DNA of 42,746 nt from Verrucomicrobiota bacterium (GCA_963205105.1 CAUJJW010000248.1:1-42746); one strand, 5' to 3'. Shown: positions 8,168 to 17,766, counted from the first letter of the stretch. The notes: a model not told the origin generated them from the letters alone. Translations and numbers: made by a program.

Positions 8168-11100
8168 ATGAAGACAACTCGTTGTACCCCAGGCGGCTTG
8201 GCCAGCCTCGGTCTGGCATCGCTGGCCGCCGCCTGCCTCGCCATCCCCGCTCACGCGGGGTTGTTCAATAACAACTTCAACACCGACCCCTCCGGCGTCG
8301 TTACCCTCGTTGACCCAGCGAAATGGGTCGACTCGGGTGGCGTCGGCGGATCGGGCTACGTCAGTCTCACCGACGCCGTCAACAGCCTGCAAAGCGCGAT
8401 GTACATCGACGACCTCGATGGCGGATCGCCCGTGGCCGGCTTCGCAGCGACCTTTAAGCTGCGCATTGGCGGAGGCACCGGAAACCCGGCTGACGGTTTC
8501 AGCTTCAACTGGGCCGACAATCTGAGCGGCGGAAGCATCAGCGAGGAAGGGACGGGCAACGGTCTCATTGTCGCCTTTGACATTTACGATAACGGCGGCG
8601 GCGAGGCTCCGGCCATCGATGTCAAAATCGGAGGATTGGTGGTGGCTTCGAAGATCCTCCCCAAGGACACCACCACCGCAGGCATTCTGACCGGCGACGC
8701 ATTCGTCGATGTCCGCATCGAGTACCGCAACGGCCTGTTGGACATCGATTACAAAGGCCAGTCGATTCACAACGACCTGGCCATCGGACTCGCGCCCATC
8801 TCCGGCGGACGCTTCGCCTTCGGCGCCCGCACCGGTGGCGAAAACGTCAACCAATGGCTGGATGACGTCCGGATCGAGACCTTCGCCCAGACCGCCCCGG
8901 CCATCGCCGGAGTCCGTCCCACCGCCCAGGGCGTCACACTCCAACTGAAGGACGCCACCGGCGCCGCGGTTGATCCCGCCACCGTTCAGGCCACCTTCGA
9001 TGGTGCTGCCGTGGTCGGTGTCGCCACAAAATCCGGCGACACCACATCCTACATTTACAACGGGGCCAGCCTGCTCGCCCCCGGGTCGACGCATCCCGTC
9101 GTGCTCAGCTACAAGTACGGCGCCGCCGCCACCGCGGCCACGCTGAGTTTCACCATCACCACGCCGAATTACACGATCGTGCCGGCCTCGGCCGCAATCC
9201 CCGCCAGCGCGATCAACACCGCGCAGCGCGGTTTCGCCTGGCGGATTCATCAGGTGGATTCCGAAACCGCCCTCGCCACCTCCAAGGCACGCGCGATGGA
9301 TCAAATCGCCGGCTTGCTCGGTGCCAACGTCGCCGACCCTTCGTTCGTCGGAGGTGCCGACGCCGCCGCAGCAGCCCCCAGCCCGGCCACTGCCCCCATC
9401 GAGTTCAAGGTCTCGAATGTCATTAACTTCAGCCAGGCTGAAGGCAGCGCCTACGGCAGTTTCACCCCGGACCTCGGAATGCCCGGCATTCCCGGCACCA
9501 CCGGAGGAACCGACAACGCCGCCGCCGCGGTGGTGACCGCGCTCGAGTTCCCCGCCTCCGGCACCTACACCATGATCGTCAACAGCGATGACGGCTTCGT
9601 CACGGCTGTCGCCAAGAACCCGAACGACCTCTTCGCCACAACCGTCGGCATTTTCGACACCGGCCGCGGCGCCACCGACACCGTCTTCGACTTCTATATC
9701 GAGGCGGCCGGCATCTACCCGTTCCGCACCCTGTGGCATGAGGGCAGCGGCGACGCCAGCATCGAGTGGGTGCAAATCCTGCCCACCGGAACCCGGGTCC
9801 TGCTCAACGACACCGCCGCCAGCCCGCTGGCCATCAAGGCATACCAACTGCCCAACGCCGCGGTTCCTGCCTATGTGCAGAGCGTGGTCCCCGCACCCGG
9901 CGCCACCGCCCTGCTCCAGGCCAAAACCGTCGAAGCCACGCTGATCGACGCCGGCACCCAGGTCAGCACCGCCGGCATTTCCCTGAAACTCAACGGCGCC
10001 ACGGTCACCGTCACCACCACCAAGACCGGCGGTCAAACCAAGGTCCTCTACAACGGCGGACTCACCCCGGGCACGGATTACACCGCCGAACTCACCTACT
10101 CCGACGGCACCACCCCTCGCACCATCTCCTGGACGTTCAATAGCGGCTTGGTGAACACGCCCCTCTTTGTGATCGAAGCCGAAGACTTCGACTACGACGG
10201 CGGACAAGCCAACCCGCAGAAAGGCACCTCGGGCCTGGATGTCGATGTCATGCCCTACCTCGGCGGTGCCTACGACGGCCTGTCCTCGGTCAAGGGCGTG
10301 GACTACAACAACGCCGACGGCAATGACTCGGACTTCTACCGGACGGAACTCGATGCCAACGGGGAGAACGAGGTCAACATCTCCGCCCGCAACAGCGTCG
10401 CGGCAGGCAATGGCCTGGGCGGAAACCCCGGCATCGGCAGCTCCGATCGCCTCACCTACACCACCACCGTCAACTACGGTATCGGCTGGGTCGGCGGCGG
10501 CGACTGGCAGAACTACACCCGCACCTTCCCCACCACCGGGACGGGTTGGTGGAGCGTGTTCGCCGGACTTTCCTACGGCGGCACCGACGCCGGTCAGTTG
10601 TCAGGCACCATGGACCGCGTGACCGCGGGCGTCGGAACGGAAACCCAAACCACCGAGCGCCTCGGAGAGTTCACCGGCCCAGGCTCCGGCGGTTGGGCCA
10701 ACAACAACCTGGTCCCGATGAAGACCGCCTCGGGAGCCCCGGCCATCGTCAAACTCACGGGCAAGAACACCGTCCGCTTCAACCTCAACAGCGGCGACTT
10801 CGACTTCCTCATCTTCAGCCCGGCCTCGCCGCCGCCGCCGACGGTGCAAAGCGTTCCCCAGGACAGCGGAACCAAAACCAACGTCGTGCTCGACTGGGTG
10901 CTCGGTGACACCGACTCCAAGGTCAATCCCGCCACGGTCAAGGTCGAGTTCGGCGGCCAGGACGTCTCCTCCAAGACTGTCGTCACCAAAACCGCCACCG
11001 GCGCCACCGTGAATCTCAACCTCGCCGGCACCACCTACCCCGCGGGTGAGATTCCCTGGAAACTCAGCTTCGCCGACACCAGCACCCCGCCTCAGACCGT

Positions 11101-11971
11101 CGAAGCCTCCGGCACTTACGTCGTCGTTCCCTACCCGGGGACCGGCATCTTCGTCGTCGAAGCCGAGGACTTTAACTACTCGGACGACGGCGTGGTCGGC
11201 GGCAAAACCAACCCGCAGAAGGGCACTGAAACCCTCGACGTCGATGTCATGCCCTACGTTGGCGGAGCCTACGCCGGCCTCGCTGCCGTCAAGGGCGTTG
11301 ACTACAACAATGCCGACGCCAACGACTCGGACCTGTACCGGACCGAACTCGATGCCAACGGCGAAAACGAAGTCAACATCGGCAGCGGCTCCAGTCGCTA
11401 TGCCACCGAACGCGGCTGGTTCGAAGCGACCGCCAACTTCCGCATTGGCTGGGTTGCTACCGGCGAGTGGCAGAACTACACCCGCACCTTCCCGCAAGGC
11501 TCCTTCAACATCTGGGCCGCCATGTCCTACGACGGCCGCTCCCCAGGTCAGTTGAACGGTTCCCTGGATCGGGTCACCTCGGATCCCACCAAACCCGATC
11601 AAACCACCGAGCGCATCGGCACCTTCATCGCCCCGGGCTCGGGCGGTTGGGGACGCAATGAACTCGTCCCCTTGAAGAACAGCGCCGGCGCCATCGCCAC
11701 CGTTCCCATGGGCGGCGTTCAAACCGTCCGCATCAACCTCGGCAGCGGTGACGTCGATTACATCATCCTCGTCCCCACCGCCGGAGAAGCGCCGCGCTTC
11801 ACCGGAATCACCCGCAACGCCAATGGTTCCATCACCGTCCAGTGGACCGGCGGCGGCACGCTCCAAAGCGCACCCAGCGTGACCGGCCCTTGGTCTGACG
11901 TCCCCGGCGCCTCCAGCCCCGCCACCCTCACCCCGACCGGTGGCCAAATCTACGGGCGCATCCGCCAGTAG
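8168..11971 (+). CDS. Large secreted protein: PA14-like and two CBM6-like domains
   Basis: 1267 residues from the ATG at 8168, which begins a signal peptide ending AIPAHAG. The frame stays open up to 8039, but that stretch is the palindromic leader. Next comes a lectin/LamG-like beta-sandwich (about 20-245) containing ADGFSFNWAD and GGRFAFGARTGG. An Ig-like segment and a PA14-like region with a NSDDGF motif follow. Two copies of a ~215-residue CBM6-like domain begin FVIEAEDFDYDGG and FVVEAEDFNYSDDG (nucleotides about 10160-10815 and 11146-11780), separated by an Ig-like linker. Both contain DVDVMPY, VKGVDYNNAD and YRTELDANGENEVNI. The last ~50 residues (WTGGGTLQSAPSVTGPW) are a C-terminal module that, to my knowledge, recurs in secreted verrucomicrobial proteins. 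A role in carbohydrate binding or adhesion is likely. No hydrolase domain is seen. Confidence 0.85.
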   Translation: MKTTRCTPGGLASLGLASLAAACLAIPAHAGLFNNNFNTDPSGVVTLVDPAKWVDSGGVGGSGYVSLTDAVNSLQSAMYIDDLDGGSPVAGFAATFKLRIGGGTGNPADGFSFNWADNLSGGSISEEGTGNGLIVAFDIYDNGGGEAPAIDVKIGGLVVASKILPKDTTTAGILTGDAFVDVRIEYRNGLLDIDYKGQSIHNDLAIGLAPISGGRFAFGARTGGENVNQWLDDVRIETFAQTAPAIAGVRPTAQGVTLQLKDATGAAVDPATVQATFDGAAVVGVATKSGDTTSYIYNGASLLAPGSTHPVVLSYKYGAAATAATLSFTITTPNYTIVPASAAIPASAINTAQRGFAWRIHQVDSETALATSKARAMDQIAGLLGANVADPSFVGGADAAAAAPSPATAPIEFKVSNVINFSQAEGSAYGSFTPDLGMPGIPGTTGGTDNAAAAVVTALEFPASGTYTMIVNSDDGFVTAVAKNPNDLFATTVGIFDTGRGATDTVFDFYIEAAGIYPFRTLWHEGSGDASIEWVQILPTGTRVLLNDTAASPLAIKAYQLPNAAVPAYVQSVVPAPGATALLQAKTVEATLIDAGTQVSTAGISLKLNGATVTVTTTKTGGQTKVLYNGGLTPGTDYTAELTYSDGTTPRTISWTFNSGLVNTPLFVIEAEDFDYDGGQANPQKGTSGLDVDVMPYLGGAYDGLSSVKGVDYNNADGNDSDFYRTELDANGENEVNISARNSVAAGNGLGGNPGIGSSDRLTYTTTVNYGIGWVGGGDWQNYTRTFPTTGTGWWSVFAGLSYGGTDAGQLSGTMDRVTAGVGTETQTTERLGEFTGPGSGGWANNNLVPMKTASGAPAIVKLTGKNTVRFNLNSGDFDFLIFSPASPPPPTVQSVPQDSGTKTNVVLDWVLGDTDSKVNPATVKVEFGGQDVSSKTVVTKTATGATVNLNLAGTTYPAGEIPWKLSFADTSTPPQTVEASGTYVVVPYPGTGIFVVEAEDFNYSDDGVVGGKTNPQKGTETLDVDVMPYVGGAYAGLAAVKGVDYNNADANDSDLYRTELDANGENEVNIGSGSSRYATERGWFEATANFRIGWVATGEWQNYTRTFPQGSFNIWAAMSYDGRSPGQLNGSLDRVTSDPTKPDQTTERIGTFIAPGSGGWGRNELVPLKNSAGAIATVPMGGVQTVRINLGSGDVDYIILVPTAGEAPRFTGITRNANGSITVQWTGGGTLQSAPSVTGPWSDVPGASSPATLTPTGGQIYGRIRQ

Positions 11972-11991
11972 ACCGCATCCACATCGCTTCG

Positions 11992-12027
11992 AGGCCGGAC
12001 TGGGTCATCCCCACGTCCGGCCTTTTT
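11992..12027 (+). terminator. Intrinsic terminator after the CBM protein
   Basis: A perfect 9-bp stem (aggccggac 11992-12000 with gtccggcct 12015-12023) can be extended inward by tggg/ccca. A run of five T (12023-12027) follows. It lies 21 bases after the stop codon and should end the 8168 transcript, so the 12090 gene probably has its own promoter. Confidence 0.88.
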
Positions 12028-12089
12028 CGTAGGCGACGAGCGTCACGGACGCCTTTTCTCCTCCGTTCCGCCTGTTCATCCTCACCCTT

Positions 12090-15000
12090 GTGACCCCTCC
12101 AGTGAACCATCACTCCCGAGCGGCTGAGGTCCCGCCTACCCTGGAGCCGGGCGCGCCACCGTCAGAATCCAAGACGGCGCAACCGACACGATGCAGCCCA
12201 CGCCGAATCGCCGCCACCCTCGGACTCGTCGTCGCTGCCACAACGGGTTCCTTCGCCACCGAAAGAGATTCGTTGGCTGGCTATCGCCGTCTTCCGCTCG
12301 ACGTTCAGGGACGCAACCAACCCGGCTTTCAGCGCCTGGACGCTTCCGCTCACGGCATCGTCTTCACCAACTTGCTCTCCCGGGACCGTTCCATTCTCAA
12401 TCGCAATCTCCCGAATGGCTCGGGCGTCGCCGCCGGCGATATCGACGGTGACGGCCTTTGCGACCTGTATTTCTGCGGCCTTGATGCTTCCAACGCCCTC
12501 TTTCGCAATCTCGGCAACTGGAGATTCGAACGGGCAACGACGGAGGCCGGGGTCGACTGCCCTGGCCAGGACTCGACGGGTGCCGTGTTCGGCGACGTCG
12601 ATCACGACGGGGATTTGGACCTGCTCGTGACCGCCTTGAACCAACGGGTCCGCCTTTTTCTGAACAACGGCCGCGGTCAGTTCCGCGACGCGACCGACGG
12701 TTCCGGCTTGGAGCCCACGTTGGGTGGCACCTCCATGGCGCTCGCCGATGTCGACGGTGACGGAGATCTGGATCTCTACGTCGCTCACTATCGCCCAGAC
12801 ACGATTGCCGACCGGCCGACCACCAGCTTCCGCGTCCAGGTCGTGGATGGCTGGCCCGTCGTCGTCCAAGTCAATGGCCAACCCGCCACGCATCCAGCCT
12901 GGACCAACCGCTTCGAAGTCTCGCCCTTGGGACGAGTGCTCGAGCAGGGTTTGCCCGACCATCTCTACCTGAACAACGGCGATGGGCGGTTCACGCCCGT
13001 CTCGTTCACCCAGGGCGCCTTCCTCGACGAGGAAGGCCGGGCCTTGAAGGAACCCCCCCGCGATTGGGGACTGTCTGTCCAATTCCGGGATCTCAATGCA
13101 GATCTGGCACCGGACCTTTACGTCTGCAACGACTTCGCCTCCTCCGATCGCGTCTGGATCAACGACGGGACCGGCCGGTTTCGAGCCCTGCCACGCGATG
13201 CGCTTCAAACGATCTGCGCCAATTCCATGGGCGTCGATGGCGCCGACCTTGACCGCGACGGCGACGTCGATTTGTTCGTGGTCGACATGCTCAGCCCCGA
13301 TCATCGAAAGCGTCATGTGCAACTGGGGGAGCGAACGTCCACCGCGTCTCTACCCAGCCTGGCCTACGACCGCCTCCAGGTGAGCCGAAATACCCTCCTG
13401 CTCAATCGCGGGGACCAGACCTACGCGGAAATCGCTTACCTGGCGGGGCTCGAGGCCTCGGACTGGGCCTGGCAACCCCTCTTCCTCGACGTCGACCTGG
13501 ATGGTTACGAGGACATTCTCGTCGCGAATGGCGTCCTGGGCGATTTCCAGAACGCAGACGCCACCGAGCGTTTGGAGGCGTTCCGTGCAGGAAAGACGCT
13601 GTCGCAGAAACAGATCATGGAGTGGATGGGGAAGTTCCCGACTCTGGAAACATCCAACCTCGCCTACCGAAACCGAGGAGACCTGACGTTTGAGGAAACG
13701 GGTGCCGACTGGGGCTTCGCCACCCCAGGCATCTCCCAGGGAATGGCGCTCGCTGATCTCGATAACGATGGCGATATGGACGTCGTGGTGAACAACCTCC
13801 TCGCCGCCCCCGGGGTGTACAGGAACCACACCACCGCCCCCCGCGTCGCGGTGCGCCTCAAGGGCATTTCGCCCAACACGGCCGGAATCGGCGCGCTCGT
13901 TGAGGTGAAGGGCGGTCCCGTGCCACAGTCCCAGGAGATCCTGTGCGGCGGCCGTTACCTGTCCTCCGACCAGGCTCAACGCGGGTTCGCGGCAGGTTCC
14001 GTTAGCCAACGCCTTCGCATCGAAGTGACATGGCGAAACGGCCGCAGGAGCCTGGTGGACGCCGAACCCAACAACCTTTACGAGATCGACGAAGGGCAAA
14101 ATCTCCCGACTCGCCCACCCGCTCCCACCTCGTCGTCGCTGCCGATCTTTAACGAGGTCACCAAGCTGCCCGATGCCCGGCATACCGAGGAGTCCTTCGA
14201 CGAATCGGCCCGGCAACCGCTCCTGATGCGGCACCTCGACCGACTCGGCCCGGGCATCGCTTGGCATGATCTCAACCGCGATGGGTGGGACGATCTCATT
14301 GTCGGGAATGGCCGGAGTGGCCTCCCCATCGTGCTGTTGAGTCAGCAAGGAAAGGCCTTCCTCCGCATGACCAACGCCCCGTTCCATCGAACCCTGGTTC
14401 GCGACCAAACCTCCGTTCTCGGCGTCGAAGAAACGCTGATCGCCGGTTCCTCCAATTATGAGGATGGCTCGCCCCAAGGCGGGTTGATTCGGATTCATGA
14501 CGTCGTTCGCCAGGTCGCCGGCGACAGCCTCACCGGTCATCCTTTCGCCTGCGGCCCGCTCGCTCTGGCCGATATCGACGGCGATGGCGACCTCGACCTC
14601 TTCGTCGGCGGTCGCGCCGTTCCCGGCCGCTACCCCGAACCCGCCGACTCCATGCTCTTCCGCAACGACGCCGGCCGGTTTGTCCCACTCCAACGCTGGG
14701 AAAAGCTGGGACTCGTCAGCGGCGCACTCTTCACCGATCTCGATTCCGACGGCACTCCCGAACTCGTTTTGGCAGCGGATTGGTCCCCCATCCGGGTGTT
14801 CCGCCACGAGGCAGGTGCGTATCAGGAAAAAACGGATGCGTGGGGATTCCGACCTTACCTGGGCTGGTGGGCCGGAGTGGCATCCGGCGATTTCGACGGC
14901 GATGGCCGGCTCGAGATTGTCGCCTCCAATTGGGGTCACAATAGCCGGGTCCGCGCGAACGCCATCCACCCGAGGCGCCTCCACCATGGCGATATCGACG

Positions 15001-15878
15001 ACAACGGCACCTTCGATCTCATCGAAGCCCGCTTCGATCCCTCGCTCGGCAAGGAGGTCCCCGATCTGACGTTCAACTGGGCCCGGGCCGCCGTGCCGTT
15101 CCTTCATCAACGAGTGCCGGACTACACCACCTACGGGCGGTGGAGCGTCGATGAAATCTACGGCGAAGCCCTCAGCCGACTGCCGGTTCTGGAAGTGAAC
15201 ACCCTCGCCACCACGCTCTTCCGCTGGCGCCACAACCGTTTCGAACCCACCCCCCTTCCCAGCGAGGCTCAGTTCGCTCCCGCCTTCGGCATCGCCATCG
15301 GTGACCTCAATGGCGACGGCGCGGAGGACCTGTTTCTGGCGCAAAATTTCTCGGCGGTTGCTCCCAGTGAGGTCCGCGCTGATCCTGGTTTGGGCCTTTG
15401 CCTGAAAGGCGACGGACGCGGAGGGCTCGCGCCCGTTCCCGCCACCCGCAGCGGCATCCGCGTGCTCGGGGATCAACGCGGGTGCGCCCTGAGTGACTAC
15501 GATGCCGACGGCCGGATCGATCTCGCCATCGGCCAGAATGGCGGGGTCCCGCGGCTCTTCCGAAATGCCACCGCCCACCAGGGCTTGCGCATCCGGCTCC
15601 GAGGACCGGTTGGGAACCCGGACGGAATCGGATGCCAGCTTCGACTGGCCGCAGGTGGTTTCCTGGGGCCAGTCCGTGAGGTGCAGGCCGGCAGCGGTTA
15701 CTGGTCCCAAAACAGCGCCGTCCAAGTCATGAACCTGGCCGAAGGACAGCTCCCCGACACCCTCCAGGTGCTTTGGCCCGGCGGACGCTCCACCAAGGTG
15801 ACAGTCCCCGCCGGGGCCCGGGAAATCGTGGTGAACGCGGATGGCCCCCGCGTCAGTTCGCCGAAAAGCGGTAAATGA
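12090..15878 (+). CDS. Second giant FG-GAP protein with two ASPIC domains (CRTAC1-like)
   Basis: Up to 1262 residues, with a start at GTG 12090 or GTG 12102. No in-frame ATG precedes the hydrophobic leader (IAATLGLVVAATTGSFA). The domain order repeats the gene at 4268: FG-GAP propeller (DIDGDGLCDLYFCGLD, DVDHDGDLDLLVT, DVDGDGDLDLYVAHY), ASPIC domain at about residues 585-667 (RLKGISPNTAGIGALVEV), second propeller (DIDGDGDLDLFVGG, DFDGDGRLEIVASNWG, DLNGDGAEDLFLAQNF), and a final ASPIC domain at about 1167-1250 (RLRGPVGNPDGIG). The repeated DxDxDGxxD loops are calcium sites in known FG-GAP folds. The last 26 bases overlap the 3' end of the convergent galM gene. The function is unknown beyond being an exported binding or propeller protein. 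Confidence 0.87.
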   Translation: MTPPVNHHSRAAEVPPTLEPGAPPSESKTAQPTRCSPRRIAATLGLVVAATTGSFATERDSLAGYRRLPLDVQGRNQPGFQRLDASAHGIVFTNLLSRDRSILNRNLPNGSGVAAGDIDGDGLCDLYFCGLDASNALFRNLGNWRFERATTEAGVDCPGQDSTGAVFGDVDHDGDLDLLVTALNQRVRLFLNNGRGQFRDATDGSGLEPTLGGTSMALADVDGDGDLDLYVAHYRPDTIADRPTTSFRVQVVDGWPVVVQVNGQPATHPAWTNRFEVSPLGRVLEQGLPDHLYLNNGDGRFTPVSFTQGAFLDEEGRALKEPPRDWGLSVQFRDLNADLAPDLYVCNDFASSDRVWINDGTGRFRALPRDALQTICANSMGVDGADLDRDGDVDLFVVDMLSPDHRKRHVQLGERTSTASLPSLAYDRLQVSRNTLLLNRGDQTYAEIAYLAGLEASDWAWQPLFLDVDLDGYEDILVANGVLGDFQNADATERLEAFRAGKTLSQKQIMEWMGKFPTLETSNLAYRNRGDLTFEETGADWGFATPGISQGMALADLDNDGDMDVVVNNLLAAPGVYRNHTTAPRVAVRLKGISPNTAGIGALVEVKGGPVPQSQEILCGGRYLSSDQAQRGFAAGSVSQRLRIEVTWRNGRRSLVDAEPNNLYEIDEGQNLPTRPPAPTSSSLPIFNEVTKLPDARHTEESFDESARQPLLMRHLDRLGPGIAWHDLNRDGWDDLIVGNGRSGLPIVLLSQQGKAFLRMTNAPFHRTLVRDQTSVLGVEETLIAGSSNYEDGSPQGGLIRIHDVVRQVAGDSLTGHPFACGPLALADIDGDGDLDLFVGGRAVPGRYPEPADSMLFRNDAGRFVPLQRWEKLGLVSGALFTDLDSDGTPELVLAADWSPIRVFRHEAGAYQEKTDAWGFRPYLGWWAGVASGDFDGDGRLEIVASNWGHNSRVRANAIHPRRLHHGDIDDNGTFDLIEARFDPSLGKEVPDLTFNWARAAVPFLHQRVPDYTTYGRWSVDEIYGEALSRLPVLEVNTLATTLFRWRHNRFEPTPLPSEAQFAPAFGIAIGDLNGDGAEDLFLAQNFSAVAPSEVRADPGLGLCLKGDGRGGLAPVPATRSGIRVLGDQRGCALSDYDADGRIDLAIGQNGGVPRLFRNATAHQGLRIRLRGPVGNPDGIGCQLRLAAGGFLGPVREVQAGSGYWSQNSAVQVMNLAEGQLPDTLQVLWPGGRSTKVTVPAGAREIVVNADGPRVSSPKSGK

Positions 15879-17010
15879 TCGTGTTTCGGTAGGTCTTACC
15901 GGGTCGGAGCACCGCGGAGGGGAAGTTCGGCTGATTCGGGGAGTCCGGATGGTGCTGAGGTTCCATGCAGAACCCATTCCGGTGCTGGTACACCCAGCCA
16001 CCCTTCCCGGTGATCGTGCCATCCAGGAAATTGCCGCAGTAGAATTGAAGTCCCGGCTCGGTCGAAAGCACTTCCAGCACCCGGCCTGTCGTCGGTTCGT
16101 GCACCCGCGCCTGGACCGCCAGTTGCCCGGACGGTTTGTCGATCACCCAGTTGTGGTCGTACCCGCCGCCGAATTTCAGCTGCTCATGGTCCTGGTTGAT
16201 ACGCGCGCCGATGGCCGTGGACTGGCGAAAATCAAACGGTGTTCCAGCCACCGGCTGCAGTTCACCCGTCGGGATTAACGTCGCGTCCACCGGGGTGAAG
16301 CGGCTCGCATCGATCTGCACTTCGTGACCCAGGATGTCCCCCTTGCCTGCCAGGTTGAAATAGGAGTGCTGCGTCAGGTTGAGAACCGTGGCCTTGTCGG
16401 TGGTCGCCTCGTAGTCCAGGCGCAATCCGTTGTCCGCGGTCAGGGTGTACACCGCCTTGACCGTCAGGGTCCCGGGAAAGCCTTCTTCACCGTCGGGACT
16501 GACATAGGTCAGGGCGAGGGCAGGTTCCTGCGAGCTCGGCATCGGCACCGCCTTCCAAACCCGCTTGTCGAAACCCTGGACGCCCCCATGCAGATGGTTC
16601 GGATAGTTGTTGGTCGCGAGGGTGTAGGTCTCCCCGTCCAGGGTGAAACGGCCCTTCGCAATCCGGTTCCCATAGCGCCCCACCAAACAGCCAAAGTACG
16701 GGCTCGATTTCAGGTAGCCGTCCAGCGAGTCATACCCCAGCACCACGTCCCCCATCGCTCCCGTCCGATCCGGCGTCTTCAGCGAGACCACAATCCCGCC
16801 ATACGTGCAGATCCGCGCCTCCATGCCCGACTTGTTCCGCAGGGTGTAAATCTCGACCGGCGTTCCGTCAGGGGCGGTCCCAAACGGCTCGGGCCCGCTC
16901 AATAGTTTCGAAGCATTCATCGTGGAACAACCAGCGCCCCCGAGCGCAACCAGCGCACCGAACAGGGCCATCAGGGAAGGTCGCAACATGGCTTTCATCT
17001 CTTGAATCAT
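15853..17010 (-). CDS. galM: Aldose 1-epimerase (galactose mutarotase), lipoprotein form
   Basis: Interconverts alpha and beta anomers of aldoses such as galactose, arabinose or glucose. The 385-residue frame has a lipoprotein signal (FGALVALGGAGC, Cys 28 from the first ATG), so the enzyme should sit in the envelope and not in the cytoplasm. Family marks include GRYGNRI (about 111-117), NHLHGG (about 138-143), TQHSYFNLAG with the catalytic His near 215, and CMEPQHHPDSPN near the C-terminus carrying the catalytic Glu. Start choice is open: ATGs lie at 17010, 16998 and 16989, and an AAGAG stretch is best spaced for 16989. It is the last gene of the araB-araD-galM run, 42 bases after araD. Its 3' end overlaps the oppositely directed giant gene by 26 bases. 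Confidence 0.92.
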   Translation of the reverse strand: MIQEMKAMLRPSLMALFGALVALGGAGCSTMNASKLLSGPEPFGTAPDGTPVEIYTLRNKSGMEARICTYGGIVVSLKTPDRTGAMGDVVLGYDSLDGYLKSSPYFGCLVGRYGNRIAKGRFTLDGETYTLATNNYPNHLHGGVQGFDKRVWKAVPMPSSQEPALALTYVSPDGEEGFPGTLTVKAVYTLTADNGLRLDYEATTDKATVLNLTQHSYFNLAGKGDILGHEVQIDASRFTPVDATLIPTGELQPVAGTPFDFRQSTAIGARINQDHEQLKFGGGYDHNWVIDKPSGQLAVQARVHEPTTGRVLEVLSTEPGLQFYCGNFLDGTITGKGGWVYQHRNGFCMEPQHHPDSPNQPNFPSAVLRPGKTYRNTIIYRFSAN

Positions 17011-17052
17011 GGTGGGAAGGGACGGCTTTGCAGCCAGACACTCGAAACGGGG

Positions 17053-17745
17053 TTAACGCTGTCCATAGTACGCGGAAGGCCCGTGTTTCCGCGAGAAATG
17101 CTTTTCCAACAGTACCCCCTGCATCGGCCGGATCTTCGGATCCACCGCCATCGTCTCTGTCGCCAGGCGCGCCAGAAATTCCAGGATCTCCGCGTGGTGC
17201 ACCGCTTCCTCCACCGTCGCCCCCCAGGCAAACGGCCCATGGCTCGCTACCAACACCCCAGGACGTTCCAACGGCGCCAACGCCCGAAAACGCTCCACGA
17301 TCACCTTGCCCGTGTTCGCTTCGTACGCCTCGCGAATCTCCTTCGGCCGCATCCGGCGGGTGCACGGGACATTCCCCCCAAAGGTGTCCGCATGCGTCGT
17401 GCCCAACGGCGGGATCTCGCAGACAGCCTGGGCCCAGGCCGTCGCATGCAGACTGTGGGTGTGCACCACCCCACCCACCTCCGGCCACGCCCGATAGAGT
17501 TCCAGGTGCGTCGCCGTGTCGCTGCTCGGCCGAAGCCCGCCCGACTTCACCTCCCCGGTGGCCAGCGAAACCTCCACCATGTGCGACGGCTTCATCCCCG
17601 CGTAGGGAACCCCCGAGGGCTTGATCACCACCACCCCGGAATCACGGTCCACCGCGCTCACATTGCCAAAGGTCTGGATCACCAAACCCGCACGCACCAA
17701 CTCCAGGTTGGCCTCACACACCCTTCGCCTCAGTTCTCGTAGCAT
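17053..17745 (-). CDS. araD: L-ribulose-5-phosphate 4-epimerase
   Basis: Converts L-ribulose-5-phosphate to D-xylulose-5-phosphate, the last step of bacterial L-arabinose breakdown, in the cytoplasm. Its 230 residues match the family length (about 231 in E. coli). The residues known in the E. coli enzyme are in the same places: Asp 76 (SSDT), the zinc ligands His 95 and His 97 (VVHTHS) and His 169 (ASHG), Asp 120 (THADTFGG), and the C-terminal Tyr in AYYGQ. The GNVS and KPSGVPY motifs near the N-terminus are the phosphate-binding loops of class II aldolases/epimerases. It lies 21 bases downstream of araB on the same strand, clearly in one operon. Confidence 0.97.
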   Translation of the reverse strand: MLRELRRRVCEANLELVRAGLVIQTFGNVSAVDRDSGVVVIKPSGVPYAGMKPSHMVEVSLATGEVKSGGLRPSSDTATHLELYRAWPEVGGVVHTHSLHATAWAQAVCEIPPLGTTHADTFGGNVPCTRRMRPKEIREAYEANTGKVIVERFRALAPLERPGVLVASHGPFAWGATVEEAVHHAEILEFLARLATETMAVDPKIRPMQGVLLEKHFSRKHGPSAYYGQR

Positions 17746-17766
17746 GTCGTTCCCTTACCCAGCCCT

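Noticed and set aside
13350..16022. An 890-codon open frame on the minus strand
   Set aside because: It lies antisense to the giant FG-GAP gene, has low-complexity composition and no domain. It is a GC-driven shadow frame.
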